From Bradyrhizobium sp. S69 (lineage in GTDB: Bacteria; Pseudomonadota; Alphaproteobacteria; Rhizobiales; Xanthobacteraceae), in assembly GCF_009766005.1 (NCBI RefSeq), contig NZ_LMUK01000024.1, positions 242,992-306,991 on the forward strand: a stretch of 64,000 nucleotides of DNA, read 5' to 3'. Every line of letters begins with the position of its first letter. Position 1 is the first letter of the stretch. The notes beneath the pieces were generated by a model. It saw only the letters and a program-made list of their open reading frames with translations. It was not told where the DNA came from and ran no database searches. The translations under genes were made by a program, and so were the position numbers. Below are positions 17,800 to 26,234 of this stretch, in pieces.

Positions 17800-17894
17800 C
17801 AGAAACCTCCCTTTTGCCACGCCGATCCCCGCCCTTGGGCCTCAACGCCAAAGTGACGCGGACAGTTCGGCGCAACAGGCAATGGCGGCTTCAT
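17799..17894 (-). CDS. Possible 31-codon leader ORF joined by TGATG to the next mini-ORF
   Basis: An ATG at 17894 with AGGAG six bases ahead opens 31 codons (starting MKPPLPVAPN) ending in TGA at 17799-17801. The stop overlaps the ATG of the following mini-ORF as TGATG, a classic coupling arrangement. It is the first start codon after the presumed promoter, so the operon's leader seems to be read through two small frames before the large gene. No similarity recognised. Confidence 0.4.
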   Translation of the reverse strand: MKPPLPVAPNCPRHFGVEAQGRGSAWQKGGF

Positions 17895-17907
17895 GGCTCG
17901 CTCCTGA

Positions 17908-17941
17908 AATGACTTGGTTCAATTAATGACTTGGCTCAATT
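17908..17941. repeat. 17-bp tandem repeat just downstream of a TATAAT box
   Basis: AATGACTTGGTTCAATT (17908-17924) is followed at once by the same sequence with one change (17925-17941). It is AT-rich, and lies immediately downstream, on the minus strand, of a perfect TATAAT. Its position around the expected transcription start suggests a regulator site or a leader element. Confidence 0.75.
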
Positions 17942-17945
17942 ATTG

Positions 17946-17951
17946 ATTATA
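17946..17951 (-). promoter_or_regulatory. Putative -10 box for the minus-strand giant-protein operon
   Basis: A perfect TATAAT on the minus strand in the most AT-rich stretch of the window, about 180 bases before the 642-aa start and 50 before the first mini-ORF. No good TTGACA is found at the right distance, so an activator or an alternative sigma factor may be needed. Weak on its own. Confidence 0.4.
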
Positions 17952-18043
17952 TGTACAGGAAATGTAAAATCGCTCGCCATTGCTGTTATCTTCGAAACGC
18001 GAGCTAACTACCCAGCCACAGCTTGACAATAAATTGGACTTGT

Positions 18044-18060
18044 TTCAACGATAAGTTGAA
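18044..18060. promoter_or_regulatory. Palindrome TTCAAC-N5-GTTGAA in the divergent control region
   Basis: Perfect 6-bp arms around a 5-bp centre, 16 bases downstream of a TTGACA (18023-18028) that could be a plus-strand -35 box. Placement is that of an operator for the plus-strand operon. No regulator gene is adjacent. Confidence 0.4.
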
Positions 18061-18091
18061 GACACTGATTGATTTAAAATCCGCACCTCGT

Positions 18092-18191
18092 GACCGCCGA
18101 TTAGGGCGGTCCCATAATCCTGCCGCTCTCTTTTGGTTCGCGCCACCCTCTTTGTTCTCACCACTCTCTGGCAGCGCCTGCTCATAGGCGC
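18092..18191 (+). promoter_or_regulatory. Two hairpins in the leader of the DUF6603 gene
   Basis: GACCGCC (18092-18098) pairs with GGCGGTC (18105-18111), and GCGCCT (18174-18179) pairs with AGGCGC (18186-18191). The second hairpin ends 12 bases before the ATG at 18204 and next to its weak GGGA ribosome-binding site, so it could affect initiation. Together with the AT-rich stretch upstream these fill the roughly 440-bp gap between the divergent giant genes. Confidence 0.35.
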
Positions 18192-18203
18192 GCGGGATAT
18201 CCG

Positions 18204-21200
18204 ATGGACGACAATTCGTCGATCAATTTTGCCACGCTCACCAAATTTCTTGCGACCTTTCTCACCAGCAGTAGTGAATACACGCTCCCCGCCGGACAGC
18301 TCGACGATGGCAGCGACCTGAAGACCGTCGTTGCGCGGCTACCCTTGGAAACACTCACGCTGACGGGCGCCAAGATCGCCCTCGACGCCGACACCGGCAT
18401 CTGGACGCTCACGGGGACGCCGACGGTGCCTTGGGCCGTACCCGGCTTCGACGATCTCTTTGTCGAAATGGCCGGGGCCGTCGTCACGCTGACGATCACC
18501 GACGAAGCCGCCGCGCCTGACATCGACCTTCAGCTTGCCGGCAACATGAATCTCGGTGCGGGTCTGCTGGTGGCCTTGATCGTGGACATGCGGGCGCTCT
18601 CGTCAGCCACGACCATCGGCACCCCCGAGCACCGCATCCCGCTCGACGCCGTCATCGCCCATATCAGGGCCTCCGCGCCGGCATGGACGGGCCTGCGCGC
18701 GCTGCTGCCGAGCGGCCTCGATTTCGGCCTGGTGAGCGCGACGCTCGCGAGTTCGTTCGATGCGGGACAATCGGCCAATCCGCCGCGCCGCAGCCGCACG
18801 ATCATTGGCACGGTGTCGCTGGGCCAGGTCACGATGCAGGTCGAAATCGAGACCGAAACAGAGACCGAAGCCCAGCCGACGGTCACGATGTCCTGGTCTG
18901 ACGATGGCCAGGACGCACCGGCCGGCACGTTGAACGATGTGCTCGGCGCACTAGGTCTGCCGTTCGACCTGCCCGACCCGCTCGACCGGCCGCTGAGGTC
19001 CTTTGCGATCGCGTCGGTTTATGTCGATCTCGCAAACCAGCTGAACCCCAAGGATAGCCGCCGGCTCGTGCTGAGCATGCCCAGCATTGACGTGCCGGAT
19101 TTCCGCGTCTGCTGGTCGTCCGACGCGCAGGATGAAACCCGAACCGTTCTGCGCGGCAATTGGCAGGATGTCACGCTGCCGACGCTCCCGCTGGTCGGCG
19201 ATCATCTGGCGATCGAACTTACACCGCTAATCCTGCTGCTCACCGGACAAGCGATGACGGTCAAGGAAGTCGCCGATCTGGCCGCCGTGATCGAGCTGCC
19301 GGACATGATGCATGTCACCGAGGAACAGGCGGAGACCGCGCCGTTTCCCTCCGGCATCCGCTTCGTCGGCGTACTCGGCTTTCCGCTCGATGCCGATGCG
19401 ATGCCATCGGGCGTTCAGGCCTCCATGAAATCGCGGTCGTTCAACATCCCGCTTTACTCGTCCGCCGATCCGCCAGACACCGCTACAACGCGGTCGCGAT
19501 CGACACCGCTTGAACCGTCGACCGAGACCACCGACGTGCCGCTACAACGGAATTTTGGACCGGTCTATGTCGAACGCGTCGGCTTTCGCTTTGAAGACGG
19601 CGCGATTGCCATCCTGCTCGACATTGCCCTGGTCAGCGGCGGCCTTACTTTCGAGTTGATCGGGCTGCGCGCCGGGATCGCACTCAAGGACCATTCCCTG
19701 TCCGTCGGACTGGACGGATTTGTGTTGTCCTTCACCAGTGGCGAAGTGAGCCTGACCGGCGGCTTCAAGCGAGATACGTCCGGCGCATCGGCCGATTATA
19801 TCGGCACCGCGCTGCTGCGCGTCGGAGAGGCATTCGCGCTTGAGGTGCTCGGCGCGTTCAGCGACGGCAGCCCACCGAAGATGTTCATTTTTGGCGTTTC
19901 CAGCGAGCAGCTGGGCGGACCGCCCTGGCTGTTCATCACCGGGCTTGCGGCGGGGATCGGTTACAATCGTGCGTTCGAGGTCCCGACCGTCGATCACGTC
20001 AACGACTTCCCGCTTGTCCAGATCGCCAACAACCTGGCGCGCGGCGAGCCCTCGCCGGTCAGGAACGGCGACGCGGCAGCAGTCTGGAGCGTCCTCAACA
20101 GCGTCGAGCAATATCTCGGGCCGTCGGACGGCAGCAACTTCGTCACTGCCGGTTTCACGGCCAAATCATTCGGCATCGTCGACTCGACCGTGCTCGCGGC
20201 GGTCTCGTTTGGCGCGGGTTTCGAGTTCGTCCTGCTCGGTAGCTCCAGCATCAGTATCCCGAAGGACACGCCGATCGTGCGCGCGGACATCGAGATCGTC
20301 GCCTCGGTGCAGCAGGATGCCGGCCTCGTCGCCATCGACGGGCTGCTCGCGCCAGGCTCCTATGTACTCTCGCATGATTGCCACCTCACCGGCGGCTTCG
20401 CGTCGCATTCGTGGTTCGCCGGCCCGCATGCCGGCGATTTCGTCCTGAGTCTGGGCGGCTACGCGCCGGGCTATCCGCGGCCGGCGCATTATCCGGCCGT
20501 TCCGCGCCTCGGCTACATCTGGAAAGTATCCGACGAGGTGATGATTACGGGGTGGAGCTATTTCGCGCTCACGCCCTCGATGTTGCAGGCCGGCGGCGGA
20601 CTGAGCGTCGTACTGCAGGCGGGACCCTTGAACGCCTGGTGCAACGCCACGGCCGATCTCTCGGCGCAATGGCGGCCGTTTCATTATGACGTCGCGCTGC
20701 ATGTCGATTTCGGCGTGTCGTTCGAAATGGACATGCTGTTTTGCAGCGTCACCCTGTCGGTGGATATCACCGCCAATCTTGCGATCTGGGGGCCCGATCT
20801 TACTGGCCATGCCGATATCAGCCTATGGTTCGTTTCGTTCGGCGTGGATTTTGGCGCAGGTGCGCCGCGTGGACCTCAAGTGCAGAGTTGGAGCGACAGC
20901 ACCTTTATCGGCGATCTTGTCGTGCCGACGACGTCATCGGTACAGCAGACGCGTCAGCCGGGCCGCCTCGGCGCCGCCGCGCCGACCGATCCGTTGCAGT
21001 TTGTCGCGCTGAGCGGACTCAGCGATGCGGCGACGGGTGCGACTTATGACTGGATCGCCGATCCGGCGCAGACGGCGATCAAGATCGTCACGGCGCTGCC
21101 CGCCGCCCACGCGACGCTCAACGGCACAATCATTCAGGACATTCCGGCGATCTCATTGCAGGCCAAACCGATCGCCAAGGCACCGACCATCGACCCGACC

Positions 21201-21659
21201 TTGGCGATCACCATCACGTCGCAGGAAGCGGTTGACGCGTGGCAGGCCAGCCCGATCATCGACAGCGTTCCGAGTGCGCTGTGGCAGGCCACAAGCACGA
21301 CCGAACTCACCCCGGGACTGACGGCGATACGGCTCGACATCGTTCCGAAGAGACCAGATGAAACACGGGCGATCGAACAGGATGTGCTTCTGTCCAATGA
21401 CGAGCACGACTTCACGCTCGCATGGCAGACGCCTGCCGTGCCGCCCAGCGGCGGATTCAATTGGGCGACCGACAATCCATTCAAGACGATCAAGACCGCA
21501 TCGGCCCAGCGCGCTGCGCTGCTTGGCGCGATGGCGACCGCGGGCTATCTCGACCCGGCTGACATCGCGGGCATCGATGTCGATTTCATCGTTCCGGCGC
21601 AGCCCTGCTTCATGGCCGATCCGATCCTGTGCCGGCTTGGTGCCGAACAACTGTCCTGA
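18204..21659 (+). CDS. DUF6603-type giant protein (1151 aa)
   Basis: A 1151-residue, beta-rich protein with no signal peptide. Residues about 450-900 carry what I recognise as DUF6603 hallmarks: PPWLFITGLAAGIGYNRAF (about 573-591), a long strand-rich part, FVLSLGGYAPGY, HYPAVPRLGYIW (about 762), and IWGPDLTGHADISLWFVSFGV. The hydrophobic, repetitive strands resemble a lipid- or membrane-binding beta architecture, but the family has no known function. A short acidic repeat (ETETETEA) lies near residue 217. It is divergent from the 642-aa gene and followed 11 bp later by the 713-aa gene. The family call is from memory and would be settled by a Pfam search. Confidence 0.8.
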   Translation: MDDNSSINFATLTKFLATFLTSSSEYTLPAGQLDDGSDLKTVVARLPLETLTLTGAKIALDADTGIWTLTGTPTVPWAVPGFDDLFVEMAGAVVTLTITDEAAAPDIDLQLAGNMNLGAGLLVALIVDMRALSSATTIGTPEHRIPLDAVIAHIRASAPAWTGLRALLPSGLDFGLVSATLASSFDAGQSANPPRRSRTIIGTVSLGQVTMQVEIETETETEAQPTVTMSWSDDGQDAPAGTLNDVLGALGLPFDLPDPLDRPLRSFAIASVYVDLANQLNPKDSRRLVLSMPSIDVPDFRVCWSSDAQDETRTVLRGNWQDVTLPTLPLVGDHLAIELTPLILLLTGQAMTVKEVADLAAVIELPDMMHVTEEQAETAPFPSGIRFVGVLGFPLDADAMPSGVQASMKSRSFNIPLYSSADPPDTATTRSRSTPLEPSTETTDVPLQRNFGPVYVERVGFRFEDGAIAILLDIALVSGGLTFELIGLRAGIALKDHSLSVGLDGFVLSFTSGEVSLTGGFKRDTSGASADYIGTALLRVGEAFALEVLGAFSDGSPPKMFIFGVSSEQLGGPPWLFITGLAAGIGYNRAFEVPTVDHVNDFPLVQIANNLARGEPSPVRNGDAAAVWSVLNSVEQYLGPSDGSNFVTAGFTAKSFGIVDSTVLAAVSFGAGFEFVLLGSSSISIPKDTPIVRADIEIVASVQQDAGLVAIDGLLAPGSYVLSHDCHLTGGFASHSWFAGPHAGDFVLSLGGYAPGYPRPAHYPAVPRLGYIWKVSDEVMITGWSYFALTPSMLQAGGGLSVVLQAGPLNAWCNATADLSAQWRPFHYDVALHVDFGVSFEMDMLFCSVTLSVDITANLAIWGPDLTGHADISLWFVSFGVDFGAGAPRGPQVQSWSDSTFIGDLVVPTTSSVQQTRQPGRLGAAAPTDPLQFVALSGLSDAATGATYDWIADPAQTAIKIVTALPAAHATLNGTIIQDIPAISLQAKPIAKAPTIDPTLAITITSQEAVDAWQASPIIDSVPSALWQATSTTELTPGLTAIRLDIVPKRPDETRAIEQDVLLSNDEHDFTLAWQTPAVPPSGGFNWATDNPFKTIKTASAQRAALLGAMATAGYLDPADIAGIDVDFIVPAQPCFMADPILCRLGAEQLS

Positions 21660-21670
21660 GGCGCCCCGCG

Positions 21671-23812
21671 ATGTCCGACACCGATGTGCAGATCGTCTTC
21701 GAGCAGTTTGTCCAGCCAGGCCTGAAGGACGGCCAATATACCGTCACCGCGTCGGTGGCGATGTCGGATCTCGCCGGCGCCGGCGCGCCGACCTTCGCGC
21801 CGGCGCATAAGGTGCTTCAGGTCGGCAGCGACGCGACCTCGCTGCCGGCCGGAAGCATCGTGTCGGTGTTCCCGCCGGACAAGGACAGCGGCGACTATTC
21901 CGGCTGCTTGCCGCATGTGCTGCTCAACAAACCGACGATCCCCTGGCAGAAGCAGGTGCTGAGCGGCGCCGACGACAAGGTGCCCTGGGTCGCGCTGCTG
22001 TCGCTGAGCGACGACGAATTGAAAAGCGGCGGGCCGTCGCTCGTCACCGCGACCGACGGCACAATGACGCTAAGCATGCCGCTGGCGTTTTTTCGCTCGA
22101 TTGCACCGACGATCGAGGAACTGGGTTATCTGTCGCATGTGCGTCGGGTGGAGACGACCCAGAAGGTCGACTCGACCGAGACCGAGATCGACTACGCGGT
22201 TGTCGTGGGTAACCGGCTGCCGAAACCGCAAACATTGACCTATGCCTATCTGGTTGGTCTCGCCGATCAGGGCGACCTGCTGCCCGGCGGCGCCGGAACC
22301 ACGGACCCGGTTGTCCTGCCGGTGTTGACGACATGGCAGTTCACCGCCGCGGCGGAGACGACGACCTTCTCCGACATTATTGTCGCCACCGACCGAACGC
22401 CGCCAACCTTGGGCCTGCCGCCGACGGCGGCGGGCGCTGCGGGGCAATTGCTGTCGATGGGGTATGTGCCGATGCCGCATGCGCTGCGCGTCGGCGGCGA
22501 CACCGTGTCGCTCTATCGCGGACCGCTGGTGCCGTACGCCACCACGCGTACCATTGCCAATGTCCCGATCCAGAATGCCGACGCGGTGACGCTGTACGAT
22601 CCGAGCACCGGCATCCTGGACATGTCCTGCGCGGCCGCCTGGACGCTCGGCCGTCTGCTCGCACTCAATGCCGCAAGCTACGCGCTGGCGCTTTACAACT
22701 GGAAACGCGCCGCGCAGCGCGCGACTATCGATCAACTGATCTATGAGCTCGATACCGGCAAGGCGGCGCCCTCCACCGCGATGCTCGGCGCGACGCGGCG
22801 GCTCGATGCCGAACACGCGCTCGCCGCTTTTATCCCGGCAGCGCTTGGCAAACTGTCAGGAACCGCCGGCGGGTCCCGTTCAAAAGCGGTCGAGCCGACG
22901 GCGGCAGCGTCACCGATATCGTCACGCGCGCAACGCAAGGCCGCATTGCGCGACGCCATGACCGATCCCGCCCGAATTGCTCAAATCCATGGACTGTCTC
23001 CGCATCTCGGCGCGGCGCCCGGCGACGCGCCGGATTCGACCGATCCAAATTTGTCGCAAGTCATATCATGGCTGGGCGATTTGATTTTGCTCAAGCCGGT
23101 GCCGCTGTTTTACCTCGTGCCGGACGAGCGAATGCTGCCGATCGAATCGATCCGGTTTTTCCAGATCGATTCGTCGTGGATGGCGTCGCTGATCGATGGC
23201 GCACTCAGCCTTGGTCGCGTCACCGAGACCGACCAAAGCCATGACGCGGCGTTCCGGCCGATGCTCCAACAAGAGATCGGCCGCGCCGCCGCCAGCGCAC
23301 GTGCCCGCCGTCGCGGCGCGCTTGGCGCCACCGACCCCGCGCCCTTGCCCGCCCGGCCCGCTAGCGGCTTTCTGCTGCGCTCGACCGCTGTCACGAAATG
23401 GCCCAAGCTGGAGGTCGCCGCGTCGGGCCCGACAGGCGAGGCCACTATCCTGCGCATAGAGGCCAACGGCGCGTTGCTGATCTGTCTGTTCGACCGGCCG
23501 GTCGACACGGTGAAGCTTCGAGAGCCGTCGGAAGGCGTTCATTTCGGATTCGACGACGACGGCGCGCTGTCGAAGACTCTGCGCCGTCTGGTCGACGATA
23601 GCGGCGGACTGGCAGGAAGTGAGATCATCACGATCCCGCCCACGCCGCCGTTGCAACCGTCCTATCGCGGTGACTCCACCCTGCGCGTGCTCGATATCAA
23701 GACGCTCGCCGATACCTTCAACGCGCGGCTCACGCCGTCGCAATTCACCTCAGCCGAATTCGCACTGGAAATGGTGACGGGCGTAGAGGCCGTCAATTTC
23801 AAGCTGTCATAA
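21671..23812 (+). CDS. Large protein of unknown function (713 aa), DUF6603-cluster component
   Basis: A 713-residue protein without signal peptide, second in the plus-strand operon. The ATG at 21671 lies 11 bp after the preceding stop with GAGG upstream; an earlier in-frame start at 21629 would overlap the DUF6603 gene. A central block reads LYRGPLVPY, then LYDPSTGILDMSCAAAWTLGRLLAL and YNWKRAAQ, which looks like a conserved core; the region around 560-590 is alanine/arginine-rich and probably disordered. No catalytic motif is visible. Tight spacing implies it acts with the DUF6603 protein. I do not recognise a function. Confidence 0.83.
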   Translation: MSDTDVQIVFEQFVQPGLKDGQYTVTASVAMSDLAGAGAPTFAPAHKVLQVGSDATSLPAGSIVSVFPPDKDSGDYSGCLPHVLLNKPTIPWQKQVLSGADDKVPWVALLSLSDDELKSGGPSLVTATDGTMTLSMPLAFFRSIAPTIEELGYLSHVRRVETTQKVDSTETEIDYAVVVGNRLPKPQTLTYAYLVGLADQGDLLPGGAGTTDPVVLPVLTTWQFTAAAETTTFSDIIVATDRTPPTLGLPPTAAGAAGQLLSMGYVPMPHALRVGGDTVSLYRGPLVPYATTRTIANVPIQNADAVTLYDPSTGILDMSCAAAWTLGRLLALNAASYALALYNWKRAAQRATIDQLIYELDTGKAAPSTAMLGATRRLDAEHALAAFIPAALGKLSGTAGGSRSKAVEPTAAASPISSRAQRKAALRDAMTDPARIAQIHGLSPHLGAAPGDAPDSTDPNLSQVISWLGDLILLKPVPLFYLVPDERMLPIESIRFFQIDSSWMASLIDGALSLGRVTETDQSHDAAFRPMLQQEIGRAAASARARRRGALGATDPAPLPARPASGFLLRSTAVTKWPKLEVAASGPTGEATILRIEANGALLICLFDRPVDTVKLREPSEGVHFGFDDDGALSKTLRRLVDDSGGLAGSEIITIPPTPPLQPSYRGDSTLRVLDIKTLADTFNARLTPSQFTSAEFALEMVTGVEAVNFKLS

Positions 23813-23912
23813 GTATCGTTCTGCTCGGGCGACGAGCCGGCACAAGCTTCCGACGTGCAGCCTGATCAACGAGAACGCAGCCATTTCGGTAGAGAATTCA
23901 GGACGTTGGCGT

Positions 23913-23987
23913 TGGCTGGGGCGGGAGGGATCGAACCTCCGAATGGCGGAATCAAAATCCGCTGCCTTACCGCTTGGCTACGCCCCA
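23913..23987 (-). tRNA. tRNA-Gln (UUG)
   Basis: A complete 75-nt cloverleaf on the minus strand including an encoded CCA: acceptor TGGGGCG/CGCCCCA with G discriminator, D stem GCC/GGC, anticodon stem GCGGA/TCCGC around loop TTTTGAT (anticodon TTG), T stem GGAGG/CCTCC with loop TTCGATC. Its 3' end points toward the giant-protein cluster, 100 bp away. Confidence 0.97.
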
Positions 23988-24277
23988 ACAGGCCGGTCCG
24001 GAAAGAGCGTGGAATGGCCCGCGCGGATTCCCTCTGGCCACGCCGGTCTATAGGGGGAGGTGAGCCATTTCAACCGCCTGGCGCCTGATTTTCGGCGCTC
24101 CGGCATCTTGTGCCGTGGGCCTGCTTTACAATGCGTTTCGGCGCGGGACCCGCCGCCCGGTTCCGGGCGGCAAAAGCCCGGCTTTACCGCCTCCGACCGC
24201 CCGGAGAGTTGAGAGAACGGCGATTTCGTGAGAATACGGCGATCCGCCGCTCCTCTCCTAGCAAGCGAGACCAGGTC

Positions 24278-26065
24278 ATGACCTATCGTGCGCCGATCAA
24301 CGACATGCTGCTCGCCCTCAACCATGGCGCCGGCCTTCAGGCCGCGCTGAAAGCCGGCCATTACGGCGATTTCGACGGCGACATCACCGCCGCCGTGCTG
24401 GAGGAAGCCGGCAAACTCGCCACCGATCTGCTGGCTCCGCTCAACCGGGTCGGCGACGAGCACGGCATCAAGCTCGCCGACGGCAAGGTCACCACCGCGC
24501 CGGGCTGGCCCGACGCCTATCAGCGCTGGATCGCCGGCGGCTGGAACGCGGTGTCGGGCCCGGAGGCGTTCGGCGGCCAGGGTCTGCCGCTCGCGATCAA
24601 CGCCGCCTGCACCGAAATCTGGAGTGCCGCGAACGCCGCGTTCGGCCTCTGCCCGCTGCTGACGCTCTCCGCGATCGAGGCGCTCGACGCCCATGGCAGC
24701 GCTGAACTGAAAAACACCTATCTGGAAAAACTGGTGTCGGGCCAATGGACCGGCACCATGCAACTCACCGAGCCGCAGGCGGGCTCCGACGTCGGCGCGC
24801 TGCGCACCCGTGCCGAACGGGCGGGCGATGGCAGCTACCGCATCAAGGGCACCAAAATCTTCATCACCTATGGCGACCACGACATGACCGATAATATCGT
24901 GCATTTCGTGCTGGCGCGCTTGCCGGATTCGCCCGCGGGCACCAAAGGCATTTCGCTGTTTCTAGTTCCGAAATTCCTCGTCAACGCCGACGGTTCGCTC
25001 GGCGCCCGCAACGATGTCTATCCGAGCGGCGTCGAGCACAAGCTCGGCATGCACGCTTCGCCGACCTGCACCATGACCATGGGCGATCAAGGCGGCGCGA
25101 TCGGCTACCTGATCGGCGAGGAAAATCGCGGCATGCAATGCATGTTCACGATGATGAACCAGGCCCGGCTCGGCGTCGGCCTCGAAGGCGTCGGCCTTGC
25201 CGACCGCGCCTATCAGCAGGCGCTGGCGTTTGCGCAAGAGCGCAAGCAGGGCCGCGCCATCGGCAAAACCGGGGATGGGATGGACACCATCATCATGCAT
25301 CCCGATGTCAAGCGGATGCTGATGCAGATGCGCGCCCTCACCGCGGCGGCGCGGACGATCTGCTATGCGACCGCCGTGGCGATCGATATATCCACGCGTG
25401 CCAAGGACCCAAAAGTGCGGGCCGACGCCGCCGCTCGCGGCGCGCTGCTGACGCCGCTCGCAAAAGCGTTCGCCACCGACATCGGCAATGAGGTGGCCTA
25501 TCTCGGCGTGCAGATTCACGGCGGCATGGGTTTTATCGAGGAGACCGGCGCCGCGCAGCATTCCCGCGATGCGCGCATCACCTCGATCTATGAGGGCACC
25601 AACGGCATCCAGTCGATCGATCTGGTGACCCGCAAGCTTGCCGCCCATGGCGGCGCTTCGGTTTCGGCGCTGCTCGACGAACTCGGCGGCATCGTCAGCA
25701 AGGTCGAGGCCTCGAACGACCCGGCATTCGGCACCACGGGCCCAAAACTGCGCGACGCGCTGGGCTCGCTCGACCGCGCCAGCAAATGGCTGTTGGAGCG
25801 CGTCGCCTCGAAGCCGAACGAAGCCCTGGCGGGCGCCACGCCGTATCTGCGGCTGTTCGGATCGACGCTCGGCGGCTGCATGCTGGCGGGCGAGGCGCTC
25901 GCGGCCCGCGATGCCCAAGATGACGGTCGCGGCGATCCGCAGCGTTACGTGACGCTGGCGCGGTTTTTCGCCGAGAACATCTCGGTGCAGGCCGCTGCGC
26001 TGGAAAAAACGGTGACGGACGGCGCCGACGCGGTGAATGGCGCCGATGCGGTGTTGCTGGGGTAG
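24278..26065 (+). CDS. Acyl-CoA dehydrogenase, DmdC-like long form
   Basis: A 595-residue FAD acyl-CoA dehydrogenase, longer than classical members (about 380-400) because of a C-terminal extension, as in 3-methylmercaptopropionyl-CoA dehydrogenase (DmdC) and FadE5-type enzymes. Visible are MQLTEPQAGSDVG (FAD region), FITYGDHD, HGGMGFIEE and the catalytic Glu in SIYEGTNGIQSIDL. The ATG at 24278 gives the usual N terminus (TYRAPINDMLLAL); an earlier in-frame start at 24110 adds a low-complexity arginine-rich stretch. It stands alone after tRNA-Gln. A DmdB-like ligase is at 56925. Actual substrate, sulfur-containing or plain acyl-CoA, is undecided. Confidence 0.92.
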   Translation: MTYRAPINDMLLALNHGAGLQAALKAGHYGDFDGDITAAVLEEAGKLATDLLAPLNRVGDEHGIKLADGKVTTAPGWPDAYQRWIAGGWNAVSGPEAFGGQGLPLAINAACTEIWSAANAAFGLCPLLTLSAIEALDAHGSAELKNTYLEKLVSGQWTGTMQLTEPQAGSDVGALRTRAERAGDGSYRIKGTKIFITYGDHDMTDNIVHFVLARLPDSPAGTKGISLFLVPKFLVNADGSLGARNDVYPSGVEHKLGMHASPTCTMTMGDQGGAIGYLIGEENRGMQCMFTMMNQARLGVGLEGVGLADRAYQQALAFAQERKQGRAIGKTGDGMDTIIMHPDVKRMLMQMRALTAAARTICYATAVAIDISTRAKDPKVRADAAARGALLTPLAKAFATDIGNEVAYLGVQIHGGMGFIEETGAAQHSRDARITSIYEGTNGIQSIDLVTRKLAAHGGASVSALLDELGGIVSKVEASNDPAFGTTGPKLRDALGSLDRASKWLLERVASKPNEALAGATPYLRLFGSTLGGCMLAGEALAARDAQDDGRGDPQRYVTLARFFAENISVQAAALEKTVTDGADAVNGADAVLLG

Positions 26066-26234
26066 CGCTTCGTAGCGCACCGGAAATCGTCATACCCCGC
26101 CATCATTGGCGGAAAACGAGGGAGCATTGGCGAGCGGTTCGACCGGCGGCCACCTAAAACAACCATCAACGAGGTGCCCGAGGGCCTGTCATCGGCAACG
26201 GCGCCTTATCGCATGGTAAGAAAGGCCGCATAAA

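Noticed and set aside
17765..17875. Longer N terminus for the 642-aa protein
   Set aside because: The added 37 residues are arginine/glycine-rich and lack a ribosome-binding site; the mini-ORFs in another frame have much better initiation signals.
18023..18051. Full sigma-70 promoter built on TTGACA for the DUF6603 gene
   Set aside because: TTGACA is present, but no acceptable -10 hexamer lies 16-18 bases downstream.
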